A stretch of DNA of 64,000 nucleotides from Nonomuraea roseoviolacea subsp. carminata. Its GTDB lineage: Bacteria > Actinomycetota > Actinomycetes > Streptosporangiales > Streptosporangiaceae. The stretch is taken from NCBI RefSeq assembly GCF_024172185.1, contig NZ_JAMZEC010000001.1:6975001-7039000 (forward strand), in the 5' to 3' direction. Shown here in pieces: positions 41,588 through 49,103 of the stretch. The position numbers were made by a program, and so were the translations under genes. A model generated the notes under the pieces. That model searched no databases, had not been told where the DNA came from, and saw nothing but the letters and a program-made list of their open reading frames with translations. How positions within the stretch are numbered: position 1 is the first letter of the stretch; every line of letters starts with the position of its first letter.

Positions 41588-42565
41588 ATGGCCCGCTCGT
41601 TCCTGCAGCCTGACGACGTGCGCGACCTGGTGGCGGAACAGTTCGGCACCGGCCGGCGGCTGACCGCGCTGGACCGGCTGACCGGCGGCACCAAGAAGGG
41701 CGTCTACCGGCTCCGTCTGGACGACGGGACGACCGTGATCCTCTACGTCTGGGCAAGCGGCGAGAACTACTGGCCGCCCTCGCCGGCCGTCCCGGACGAC
41801 CCGTTCACCGACGCCTCGGGCGCGGAGCTGTACGCCGTCAGCCAGTCGGTCCTCGCCGCCGCGGGCGTGCGGACCCCACGGCTGCTGGCTCTCGACCGCG
41901 GTGGCCGCCACCTCGACGCCGACGTCGCCTTGGTCGAGGACGTCGGCGCGGTGACGCTCGAGGCGTTGATGGAGCACGACCCGGCCGCGGCCGCCGAGCC
42001 GCTGTCGATGCTCGGTGACGCCCTGCGACGCATGCACACCACGCTCGGCCCGGAATACGGCAAGCTCGTCGCTGTCACCCGCGGCGAGGCGTCCCGGACC
42101 CGACGCGCCGAGGACGTCGTCGTGGACCGGGCGCTCGGCCACCTCGACGCCGTGGCGACCCGCGACGCCCGGCTGGGCGCGGCGTATGACCGGATCGCCG
42201 GACACGTCCACCGGCTCCGTGGCGCGGTCACGGCACGCGAGCGATACGCGCTGGTGCACGGCGAGCTCGGACCGGACCACGTACTCGTCACGCCCGCGGG
42301 CGAACCCGTCGTGATCGACGTCGAGGGCCTGACGTACTTCGACGTCGAGTGGGAGCACGCCTGGCTCCAGATGCGCTTCGGCGCCGCGTACCCGGCGCTG
42401 CGTCCGGTCGATCTCGACCCGCACCGGTTGGAGCTCTACCGGTACGCGCAGGTGCTCTCGCTGATCGAGGGCCCGCTGCGGATCGCGGACACCGACTTCC
42501 CCGACCGGCAGTGGATGCTGGACCTGGCCGAATGGAACATCACCAAGGTGCTCGCCGTCGCCTGA
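41588..42565 (+). CDS. Aminoglycoside-phosphotransferase-fold kinase
   Basis: A 325-residue protein of the APH/choline kinase fold. N-lobe: LTGGTKKGVYRLRLDDGTTVILYVWA. Catalytic loop: YALVHGELGPDHVLVTPAG, where the usual H-G-D-x-x-x-x-N is H-G-E-L-G-P-D-H. The metal site is VVIDVEGLTYFDVEWEHAWL. Replacement of the catalytic Asp by Glu and of Asn by His makes activity uncertain, though several actinomycete homologues share this. It could be a small-molecule kinase or an inactive relative. Not safe to call antibiotic resistance. Confidence 0.75.
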   Translation: MARSFLQPDDVRDLVAEQFGTGRRLTALDRLTGGTKKGVYRLRLDDGTTVILYVWASGENYWPPSPAVPDDPFTDASGAELYAVSQSVLAAAGVRTPRLLALDRGGRHLDADVALVEDVGAVTLEALMEHDPAAAAEPLSMLGDALRRMHTTLGPEYGKLVAVTRGEASRTRRAEDVVVDRALGHLDAVATRDARLGAAYDRIAGHVHRLRGAVTARERYALVHGELGPDHVLVTPAGEPVVIDVEGLTYFDVEWEHAWLQMRFGAAYPALRPVDLDPHRLELYRYAQVLSLIEGPLRIADTDFPDRQWMLDLAEWNITKVLAVA

Positions 42566-42682
42566 CGACCGCGAACAGGTCCACCCCGCTGCCCGCCGTC
42601 TCGCGGCTGAGGCCGGCCCGGATCCCGCGCTGAGATCCGACCGCGCCCGGCGCTGACAGGAGCGACTGATCCAACGGATCGG

Positions 42683-44428
42683 CTAGGAAGGGTGGCCGAG
42701 GGAGCGGCGGGCGGTCCGTGCCAGGGTGGCCGGGTCCGGGACGGTGAGGACGGCGGCGATGTGGGCGTCGGGCCGGACCAGCCACACCTCGCCCGGCCTG
42801 GCCTCCAGCGCCTTGCGCACGTCTCCGGCCGGGTCGATCTCCTCCACCGCCACCACCGTGACCGGCGCCCGCACCGCGTCCCGCGCCGCCGCCGTGAGCG
42901 TCTCGCGGTCGCAGCCCTCGGTGAGCAGGACGAGCAGCCCGTCGCGGCAGAGCTGCCGCAACCTGGTCACCTCCGGCCGTCCCGGGACGGAGATCGGCGC
43001 GTCGGGCACGATGACGCCGGGCACCGGGGCCGGCGACTCTCCTCGGGGTGGGCGCCCGGTGAAGGCGCGTCCGGGCGCGGGGGTGGTCAGCGGCGAGTCG
43101 AGATACCAGAACGGCTCCGCGAACCGCCCCGAGTCCACCGCCGCCACCGCGCCCCCGTCCCCACCGGCGTCCGGACGCCGTTCAGTGTCACGCCGGCCGG
43201 CGTCGCGCCCGTCCACGTGGTGCCGGTCCGCGTGGCGCCCGTCCGCGTGGTGCCGGTCCTCGTCGCGCCCGTCTCCGTCGTGCCCCTCCTCGCCGCTGCC
43301 CGGGCGGGCCCGGGCGGCGCGTTCGAGGATCTCGCGGCGGCGGGCCCGGCCCTCCTCCGTGCGCGGCGCCAGGAAACGCATCGTCGCCCCTGTCACCTCA
43401 AGGTTCTCCAGCGCCGCCGCCCGCCGTTCCAGCTCGTACGTCTCCAGCAGCTCCTCCGGCGCCCACCCGTGCCGGACGAACGCGACCTTCCAAGCGGCGT
43501 TCTCCGCGTCCGGCACCCCCGAGTTGAGCCCCCGGGCCCCGAACGGCGCCACCAGGTGCGCGCAGTCGCCCGCCAGCAGCACCCGGCCGACCCGCATCCG
43601 CCCCGCCACCCGCGCGTGGAAGCGGTACACGGTCCGCCACAGCAGCTCGTACGGCCGTTCGCCCACGATCATCCGGATCCGCCGGTCGAGCCCGCCCGAC
43701 GCCTCCTCGGCCGCGAGGTCGAAATCCGGCGGCACCTGCCAGTCGATGCGGTACGTCGAGCCGGGGCACGGGTGGATGAGCACCTGACGGCCGGGGTTCC
43801 ACGCGGGGTCGAAGTGGAAGCGCCGCTCCCGCTCCCAGCCGGGCAGGTCGGCCCGGACGTCGCAGATCAGGAACCGCTCGTCGAACGTCTCCCCGTCGAA
43901 CGACACCCCCAGCGCGTCCCGGACGGCGCCGCCGTGGGCGCCCGCGCAGACGATCGCGTGCGAGCCCCGCACCTCGGCGCCGTCCGCGCACCGCACCGTG
44001 ACGCCGCCCGCGTCCTCGGTGAACGCGACCGCCTCGTGTCCCCACCGCACGTCGATGAGCGGCGTCGCGGCGATCCGCTCGTCCAGCAGTTCCTCGGTAC
44101 GCGCCTGCGAGATGTTCACGAACGGCGGCAGCGGCGAGCGGCCCGGGTCGAAGCTCCACGCGAACAGCTCGCGGCCGCGGTAGTAGGTGCGCGCGGTGGT
44201 CCAGGTCAGCCCCTCGGCGGTGATGTCCGCGCAGCCGGCCGCCTCCCACACGTCGAGCACGTCCCGCTGCTGGCAGATCGACCTCGACCCGGCGGGGACG
44301 CGGCCACGCTGCCGGTCGAGGACCACGACGGGCAGCCCCCAGCGAGCCAGCAGCAGCGCCGCCGTCTGCCCCACCGGCCCGGCCCCGACCACGACGACGG
44401 GCAGCGACGCAGCCTCCCCTTCCGACAT
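42683..44428 (-). CDS. FAD-dependent aromatic-ring monooxygenase (PheA/MhpA type)
   Basis: A 581-residue flavin hydroxylase, starting at ATG 44428, just before the dinucleotide-binding motif VVVVGAGPVGQTAALLLARWGLPVVVLDRQ. The second FAD motif is RVLLAGDCAHLVAPFGARGLNSG. The C-terminal thioredoxin-like domain ends near FLGHPS. An earlier ATG at 44788 would add 120 repeat-rich residues with poor codon bias. An insert of about 60 residues (43200-43320) is rich in His, Asp, Arg and Gly. It lies downstream of an MBL-fold gene and probably hydroxylates a phenolic substrate. Which one is unknown. Confidence 0.85.
   Translation of the reverse strand: MSEGEAASLPVVVVGAGPVGQTAALLLARWGLPVVVLDRQRGRVPAGSRSICQQRDVLDVWEAAGCADITAEGLTWTTARTYYRGRELFAWSFDPGRSPLPPFVNISQARTEELLDERIAATPLIDVRWGHEAVAFTEDAGGVTVRCADGAEVRGSHAIVCAGAHGGAVRDALGVSFDGETFDERFLICDVRADLPGWERERRFHFDPAWNPGRQVLIHPCPGSTYRIDWQVPPDFDLAAEEASGGLDRRIRMIVGERPYELLWRTVYRFHARVAGRMRVGRVLLAGDCAHLVAPFGARGLNSGVPDAENAAWKVAFVRHGWAPEELLETYELERRAAALENLEVTGATMRFLAPRTEEGRARRREILERAARARPGSGEEGHDGDGRDEDRHHADGRHADRHHVDGRDAGRRDTERRPDAGGDGGAVAAVDSGRFAEPFWYLDSPLTTPAPGRAFTGRPPRGESPAPVPGVIVPDAPISVPGRPEVTRLRQLCRDGLLVLLTEGCDRETLTAAARDAVRAPVTVVAVEEIDPAGDVRKALEARPGEVWLVRPDAHIAAVLTVPDPATLARTARRSLGHPS
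43200..43289 (-). repeat. Three 30-bp tandem units coding an Asp/Arg/His-rich insert
   Basis: Three 30-bp units (43200-43229, 43230-43259, 43260-43289) with about 80 percent identity. On the coding strand they give ten-residue repeats such as D-R-H-H-A-D-G-R-H-A. They lie between the FAD domain and the C-terminal domain, so they form a flexible, possibly metal-binding, loop. Confidence 0.7.
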
Positions 44429-44456
44429 GACCCCGATCGGCGTCGCTCCCGCTCCC

Positions 44457-44582
44457 GGCGCCGACCTCGCGCCCGCACGGGGCGTCGCTCCCGCTTCTGA
44501 TACCGACCTCGCGCCCGCCTGGGGCGTCGCTCCCGCTTCTGGCGCCGACCTCGCGCCCGCACGGGGCGTCGCCCCCGCCTCC
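44457..44582 (-). repeat. Three 42-bp tandem units upstream of the monooxygenase
   Basis: Units at 44457-44498, 44499-44540 and 44541-44582 are nearly identical. Read in frame with the monooxygenase they give 14-residue repeats (E-A-G-A-T-P-R-A-G-A-R-S-A-P). They may be the 5' leader of the gene or a real N-terminal extension. The mixed third-position usage around them argues for the former. Confidence 0.75.
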
Positions 44583-44794
44583 GCCTTCGTCTTCGCCGCG
44601 TCCGGCTTCATCCCCACCCCTGCCTTCGCCGCTCCCACGGTGTGTCCGGGGTCTCGGTCACCTCCGAACCGGCTGCAGCCACCTCCGCCACCGGACGCCT
44701 CCGAAGCTTCGGGGATCCGCGCCCGACCCCGGCGACGCCGTCGTGGGGCGTGGGGCGCGTCGTCGGGGAGCGGCTCGTCGTCCGGCATGACCGC

Positions 44795-45757
44795 TCAGCC
44801 CTGGAGGAGGTCCCAGACCTCGCGGTCGCGGGCCGCCGTCCAGATGCGCGGCCGTTCGACACCGGACAGCTCGTCCCACAGCCGCGAGACGTCGAACGGC
44901 AGACAGTGCTCGAAGATCGGCCACCCGCCGAACCGGGGCGCGAGCCGCTCGTGCACCGCCTCGAACGCCTGCTTGAGCGTGCCGCCCGCGTCGCGCACCG
45001 CACCCACCTCCCGGATCATGACCTCCAGGAACATCCGCGTCTGCGCGATGGCCGCGTCCACCGCCTCCCGCCCGCGGGCGACCGCGCCGCGGCCGCCGAC
45101 CAGCGTCTCGGCCCCGAGCTCCGCGATGCGGTCGAGCGTGCCGGCGGCCCAGTCGCGGTGGAAGGCGTCGCCGGTGTAGAGGGCGGCCTGGGACTCCACC
45201 AGGTCGCCGGCGAACAGGATGCGCCGCTCCGGCAGCCAGGCCACCAGGTCGCCCTCGGTGTGGCCGCGCCCGCAGTGCCAGAGCACCAGGTCGCCGCGCC
45301 CGCCGCCGAGGTCGATCGTGAGCCGGTCGGAGAAGGTCAGCGTCGGCCACGTCAGGCCCGGGATGCTGTCCGGCTCCTTGAACAGGCGCGGCATCCGCCC
45401 GAACTCCGACTCCCAGTCCTCCCGGCCGCGCTCGGCGATCAGCTCCCGCGTCTTGTCGTGCGCCACGACGACGTCGGCGTCGAACGCGCTCGCGCCCAGC
45501 ACCCGTACGGCGTGGTAGTGCGACAGCACGAGGTAGCGCACCGGCTTGCGGGTGTGCTCGCGCAGCCGGGCCAGCCATTCGCGCGCCGCCACCGGCGTGG
45601 CCAGCGCCTCGAAGCAGACGAGGAAGTCCTCGCCCTCGATCGCGCCGGCGTTGGGATCGCCCTCGGCGGTGAACGCGTACACGCCGTCCGCGAGCACGTC
45701 CAGGGTCTGCCGCTGGTCGGCCAGGTCGGCCGACGAGGCGAACGCCTTCGCCGTCAT
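44795..45757 (-). CDS. MBL-fold hydrolase-like protein with altered HxHxDH motif
   Basis: A 320-residue metallo-beta-lactamase-fold protein. The first metal motif is LSHYHAVRVLGA, so H-x-H is present but the D-H pair is replaced by V-R. The next His region is CGRGHTEGDLVAWLPERRILFAGDLVE, with the second-site His and Asp. The N-terminus ADGVYAFTAEGDPNAG is typical of glyoxalase-II-like members. This HYHAVR subgroup is also found elsewhere in bacteria and may bind a single metal. It lies immediately upstream of the FAD monooxygenase gene, perhaps as a ring-opening or lactone hydrolysis partner (inference). Confidence 0.8.
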   Translation of the reverse strand: MTAKAFASSADLADQRQTLDVLADGVYAFTAEGDPNAGAIEGEDFLVCFEALATPVAAREWLARLREHTRKPVRYLVLSHYHAVRVLGASAFDADVVVAHDKTRELIAERGREDWESEFGRMPRLFKEPDSIPGLTWPTLTFSDRLTIDLGGGRGDLVLWHCGRGHTEGDLVAWLPERRILFAGDLVESQAALYTGDAFHRDWAAGTLDRIAELGAETLVGGRGAVARGREAVDAAIAQTRMFLEVMIREVGAVRDAGGTLKQAFEAVHERLAPRFGGWPIFEHCLPFDVSRLWDELSGVERPRIWTAARDREVWDLLQG

Positions 45758-45861
45758 GCGCCCTCCCGATGCCGGGGGATCGACAGGACCGGCTCGCCCC
45801 CGCGGGGAAGAGCCGGGTCGTCTTCACCTTACGCCGCGACGCGCCGTGAACCCGGGAGCCT

Positions 45862-45897
45862 GGGGAGCTCGGGGAGCTCGGGGAGCTCGGGGAGCCC
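45862..45897. repeat. Four 9-bp direct repeats (GGGGAGCTC)
   Basis: Four head-to-tail units, three identical GGGGAGCTC and one GGGGAGCCC, in the gap between polX and the MBL-fold gene. It is a simple microsatellite-like array with no gene. It might affect expression of neither, since it lies after the polX stop on the minus strand and 105 nt upstream of the MBL gene start. Confidence 0.7.
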
Positions 45898-45914
45898 GGC
45901 GGGCCCGGCGGGTG

Positions 45915-47597
45915 TCAGGGCCGCAGGAACGCCCGCAGCCGTTCCAGCGGCCAGGTGTTGACCACGTCGTCGGTGGTGAGCCAGGCCCGTTGCGCGATGC
46001 CGACGCCGTAGCGCTGGTGAGCCAGGTGGGGGATCGCGTGGGAGTCGCTGTCGATGGAGAACTTCACGCCGTGGTGCTTGGCCAGCCGCACCAGGTCGGC
46101 CGGCAGGTCGGAACGGTCGGGATAGGAGTCGATCTCCATGACCGTGCCCGTGCGGGCGGCGGCGCGGAACACGGCGTCCCAGTCGGCGTCGACCGGGTCG
46201 CGCTTGCCGATCTTGCGGGTGGTCGGGTGCCCGATGATGTCGACGTACGGGTTCTCGCAGGCGGCGATGAAGCGGCGGGTCATCTCGTCGCGCGGCATGC
46301 CGAAGTGGGAGTGGACGGAGGCCACGCACACGTCGAACTCGCGCAGCACCTCAGCGGGCCAGTCGACCGAGCCGTCGGGCGCGATGTTGAGCTCGGTGCC
46401 GTGCAGCAGCCGCATGCCCGGATGGCGCTCCTGGAGCTTGGCCAGCCGCTCGCGCTGCTCCAGGGCCTTGTCCAGCGTCATGCGCTGCATGGCCAGGTCG
46501 GGCGCGTGGTCGGTGACCGCGTAGTAGGAGTAGCCGCGCGCCTCGGCGGCGGCCACCATGTCCTCCAGCGAGGCGATGCCGTCGGTCAGGTCGGTGTGGG
46601 TGTGCAGGTCGCCCCGCAGGTCCTCCAGGCGCACCGGCTCGGGCAGCTCGCCGCGCAGCGCCGCGCGCACCTCGCCGCCGTCCTCGCGCATGGGCGGCGG
46701 GACGTACTGCATGCCGAGCGCGGCGTAGATGTCCTCCTCGGTCTCGGCGGCGATCACCCGCTCGCCCTCGAACAGGCCGTACTCCGACAGCTTCCAGCCC
46801 TTCTTGACCGCCAGCTCGCGGACCGCGACGTTGTGCTCCTTGGAGCCCGTGAAGTACTGCAGGGCGGCGCCCCACGAGGCCGCGGGCACCACCCGCAGGT
46901 CGACCTGGACGCCTGAGGTGGTGCGGATCGACGTCTTCTTGTCGCCGGCGGCGATCACCTCCGCGACGTACGGCTGCGCCCGGAACGACTCCATGATCGA
47001 CTCGGGCGCCACGGCGAGGATGTCGATGTCGCCGATCGTGTCCTTCATGCGGCGCAGCGACCCGGCGTAGGCGATCCGCTCGGCCGTCAACGACGCCATC
47101 ACCTGCTCGGCCAGCGACATGGCGACGCCGATGTGGACCCGGCGACCGGCCTGTTCGAGCTGCTGGACGCCCTTGGCGAGGTTGGCCAGGGTCTTGGCGC
47201 CGAGGCCCTTGACGCCGTCGAGCCGGCCCGCCGCGATCGCCTCGCCCAGCGCGCCGGGGGAGTCGATGCCGAAGTCCTCGAACAGCATGATCGCGGTCTT
47301 CGGGCCCAGCGACGGCACCCGCGTCAGCCGCAGCACGCCCTCGGGGACCCGGCCGCGCAGGTCGTCGAGCTGCCGGAAGCTCCCGCGCTGGAGGAACTCC
47401 TCCATCTTCTTCGCGATCGCCTCGCCCACGCCCGGGACGGAGCGCACGTCGACGGCCGAGATGTCCTCGGGGAAGCCGGCGATGGCCTTGGCGGCCTTCT
47501 GGTAACTGCGCACCCGGAAGGCGTCGCCGCCCGTCAGCGCGAACAGCTCGGCGTACTCCTGCAGCGCAGCCGCCGCTTCCTCGTTAGCACGTGCCAT
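45915..47597 (-). CDS. polX: DNA polymerase X family protein (PolX) with PHP domain
   Basis: A 560-residue protein. The N-terminal HhH and pol beta-like domain (residues 1-315) has LQEYAELFALTGGDAFRVRSYQKAA and VPGVGEAIAKKMEEFL. The nucleotidyltransferase stretch, with acidic residues in RRMKDTIGDIDILAVAP, follows. The C-terminal PHP domain (residues 330-560) has DLRGDLHTHTDLTDGIASLEDMV, HSHFGMPRDEM and SIDSDSHAIPHLAHQRYGV, metal ligands for 3'-5' exonuclease or AP endonuclease activity. It is a base-excision repair enzyme in other bacteria. ATG at 47597. Complete length. Confidence 0.92.
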   Translation of the reverse strand: MARANEEAAAALQEYAELFALTGGDAFRVRSYQKAAKAIAGFPEDISAVDVRSVPGVGEAIAKKMEEFLQRGSFRQLDDLRGRVPEGVLRLTRVPSLGPKTAIMLFEDFGIDSPGALGEAIAAGRLDGVKGLGAKTLANLAKGVQQLEQAGRRVHIGVAMSLAEQVMASLTAERIAYAGSLRRMKDTIGDIDILAVAPESIMESFRAQPYVAEVIAAGDKKTSIRTTSGVQVDLRVVPAASWGAALQYFTGSKEHNVAVRELAVKKGWKLSEYGLFEGERVIAAETEEDIYAALGMQYVPPPMREDGGEVRAALRGELPEPVRLEDLRGDLHTHTDLTDGIASLEDMVAAAEARGYSYYAVTDHAPDLAMQRMTLDKALEQRERLAKLQERHPGMRLLHGTELNIAPDGSVDWPAEVLREFDVCVASVHSHFGMPRDEMTRRFIAACENPYVDIIGHPTTRKIGKRDPVDADWDAVFRAAARTGTVMEIDSYPDRSDLPADLVRLAKHHGVKFSIDSDSHAIPHLAHQRYGVGIAQRAWLTTDDVVNTWPLERLRAFLRP

Positions 47598-47756
47598 GGC
47601 CAAAGCTTAGAAGCCGCCACCGACACTTCCCGCCCCGCCCGCGCGGGAGCCGCCGGGCGGCTGGGAGTGCGCTGGGTGCCTGCTGTGAGCGGTCTGTGAG
47701 CGAGGGGCTTGAGGGTGGGGACGTCCGCGTCACCTACCACCCGGAGGAACGGGTCA

Positions 47757-49103
47757 ATGTCGCCACGTGTACTACTTTTTGCTGATCGTGTTCTTCCGGA
47801 TCGTGCGGTGCGGCCGCGCGGGGCGCGCATGGTCGTCATGGTTGCGGCGGTGGCTGCCGTCGGCCTGGCGGTGACGGCCGGTGCGTCCGCCGCCGGCGAG
47901 CAGCGCACCGAGCAGCGCACCGAGCAGCGCATCGAACAGAGCGCCGACCTGCGCGCCGACCTGCGCGCCGAGCAGCGTGCTGAGCTGCGGCGGCTGGCGC
48001 GCGAGCTGGTGGACGCCGGGGCGCCCGGCGTGATCGTACGGGTGGACGACGGCCGCGGCACGCCGGTCGAGATCGCCGAACAGGCCCCCTGGACCAGGCC
48101 GGACCACCTGCTCAAGGCGGGCGACGAGTACCGGATGGGGTCCAACACCAAGACCATGATGGCCACGCTCGCGCTGCGACTGGTCGCCGAGGGCAGGCTC
48201 GCCCTGACCGACCCGGTGGAGAAGTGGCTGCCGGGCAAGGTCCCCGGCGGTGCGGCGATCACGTTGCGCATGCTGCTCAACCACACCAGCGGCCTGTACG
48301 ACTACACCGAGGACCCCGCGATCCGGCCGTCGTTCCTCGGCGCGGACCGCCGGCGATGGACCTCGGCGCGGCTGCTCGCCCTGGGCGTGAAGCACGCTCC
48401 GCTGTTCCCGCCGGGGACGCGATGGTCGTACAGCAACACCAACTACGCCGCGGTCGGCGCCGTCCTGGAGCAGGCCACCGGGACGAGCCTGGCCGACCTG
48501 GTCCGGGACCGGATCGCCCGGCCGCTCGGCCTCCAGCACACCTACTACGCCACCGGCCCCGCCTGGCGCGGCCCCTACGCCCGCGGCTACGAACCGGACG
48601 CCGCCCACATGCCGCCGCGCGTGCCGGCCGCGTTCCGGAACGTCGCGGGGCCGCGCCATCACGGGCACGTGGACGTCTCCGGCAACGACCCCGGGTGGGG
48701 TGGTGCGGCGGGGGCGGTGGTGTCCACGGCGGGGGACTGGTCGCGCTTCTCCCGGGCGCTGATGTCCGGCCGGCTGCTGCCCGCCGCCCAGCTCGCGCAG
48801 CTGCGCACCACCGTGCCGGTGGACCCGGAGCGGCCGGACGGGCCCGGATACGGGCTCGGCGTCCAGACCGCCATTCATCCGTGCGGCACGTTCTGGGGGC
48901 ACGACGGCGGCATGCCCGGCTACCTCACCGCCAACCTCACCGACCGCACCGGCGGCCGGACGGCGAGCGTTCTCGTGACGACGGAGTTCTGGTCCGAGTT
49001 CGGGGCCGACCCGAAGATCGCCAAGGCTGCCGGGGCGCTGCAGACCGCCGCGATCTGCGCCATGTTCGGCAAGCCCGCACCGACCGCGGCTCACTTCAGG
49101 TGA
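47757..49103 (+). CDS. Secreted serine hydrolase, beta-lactamase/D-Ala-D-Ala carboxypeptidase family
   Basis: A 448-residue class C beta-lactamase-family protein. A basic start and hydrophobic stretch (MVVMVAAVAAVGLAVTAGASA) form a signal or membrane anchor. A short charged repeat EQRTEQRTEQRIEQ/ADLRADLRAEQRAEL follows, then the catalytic domain. The Ser-x-x-Lys motif is SNTK in RMGSNTKTMMATLALRL, Tyr-x-Asn is in RWSYSNTNYAAVG and the third motif is HDG in WGHDGGMPGY. It may act on cell-wall peptides. ATG at 47757 has GGAGG before it. The end overlaps the convergent SARP gene by 13 bases. Confidence 0.88.
   Translation: MSPRVLLFADRVLPDRAVRPRGARMVVMVAAVAAVGLAVTAGASAAGEQRTEQRTEQRIEQSADLRADLRAEQRAELRRLARELVDAGAPGVIVRVDDGRGTPVEIAEQAPWTRPDHLLKAGDEYRMGSNTKTMMATLALRLVAEGRLALTDPVEKWLPGKVPGGAAITLRMLLNHTSGLYDYTEDPAIRPSFLGADRRRWTSARLLALGVKHAPLFPPGTRWSYSNTNYAAVGAVLEQATGTSLADLVRDRIARPLGLQHTYYATGPAWRGPYARGYEPDAAHMPPRVPAAFRNVAGPRHHGHVDVSGNDPGWGGAAGAVVSTAGDWSRFSRALMSGRLLPAAQLAQLRTTVPVDPERPDGPGYGLGVQTAIHPCGTFWGHDGGMPGYLTANLTDRTGGRTASVLVTTEFWSEFGADPKIAKAAGALQTAAICAMFGKPAPTAAHFR

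Noticed and set aside
41588-42565. Aminoglycoside resistance gene
   Set aside because: The fold is shared, but the catalytic loop is H-G-E-L-G-P-D-H rather than H-G-D-x-x-x-x-N and there is no resistance context.
42566-42682. Short palindromes (GATCC-AAC-GGATC and CGGATC/GATCCG) as a terminator or attachment site
   Set aside because: Stems of only 5-6 bp between convergent genes; too weak to support a call.
47772-49090. Continuation of the SARP open frame through the serine hydrolase gene
   Set aside because: After the frameshift near 49541 the frame is merely antisense to the beta-lactamase-family gene; the true C-terminus is in the next frame, ending at 49091.
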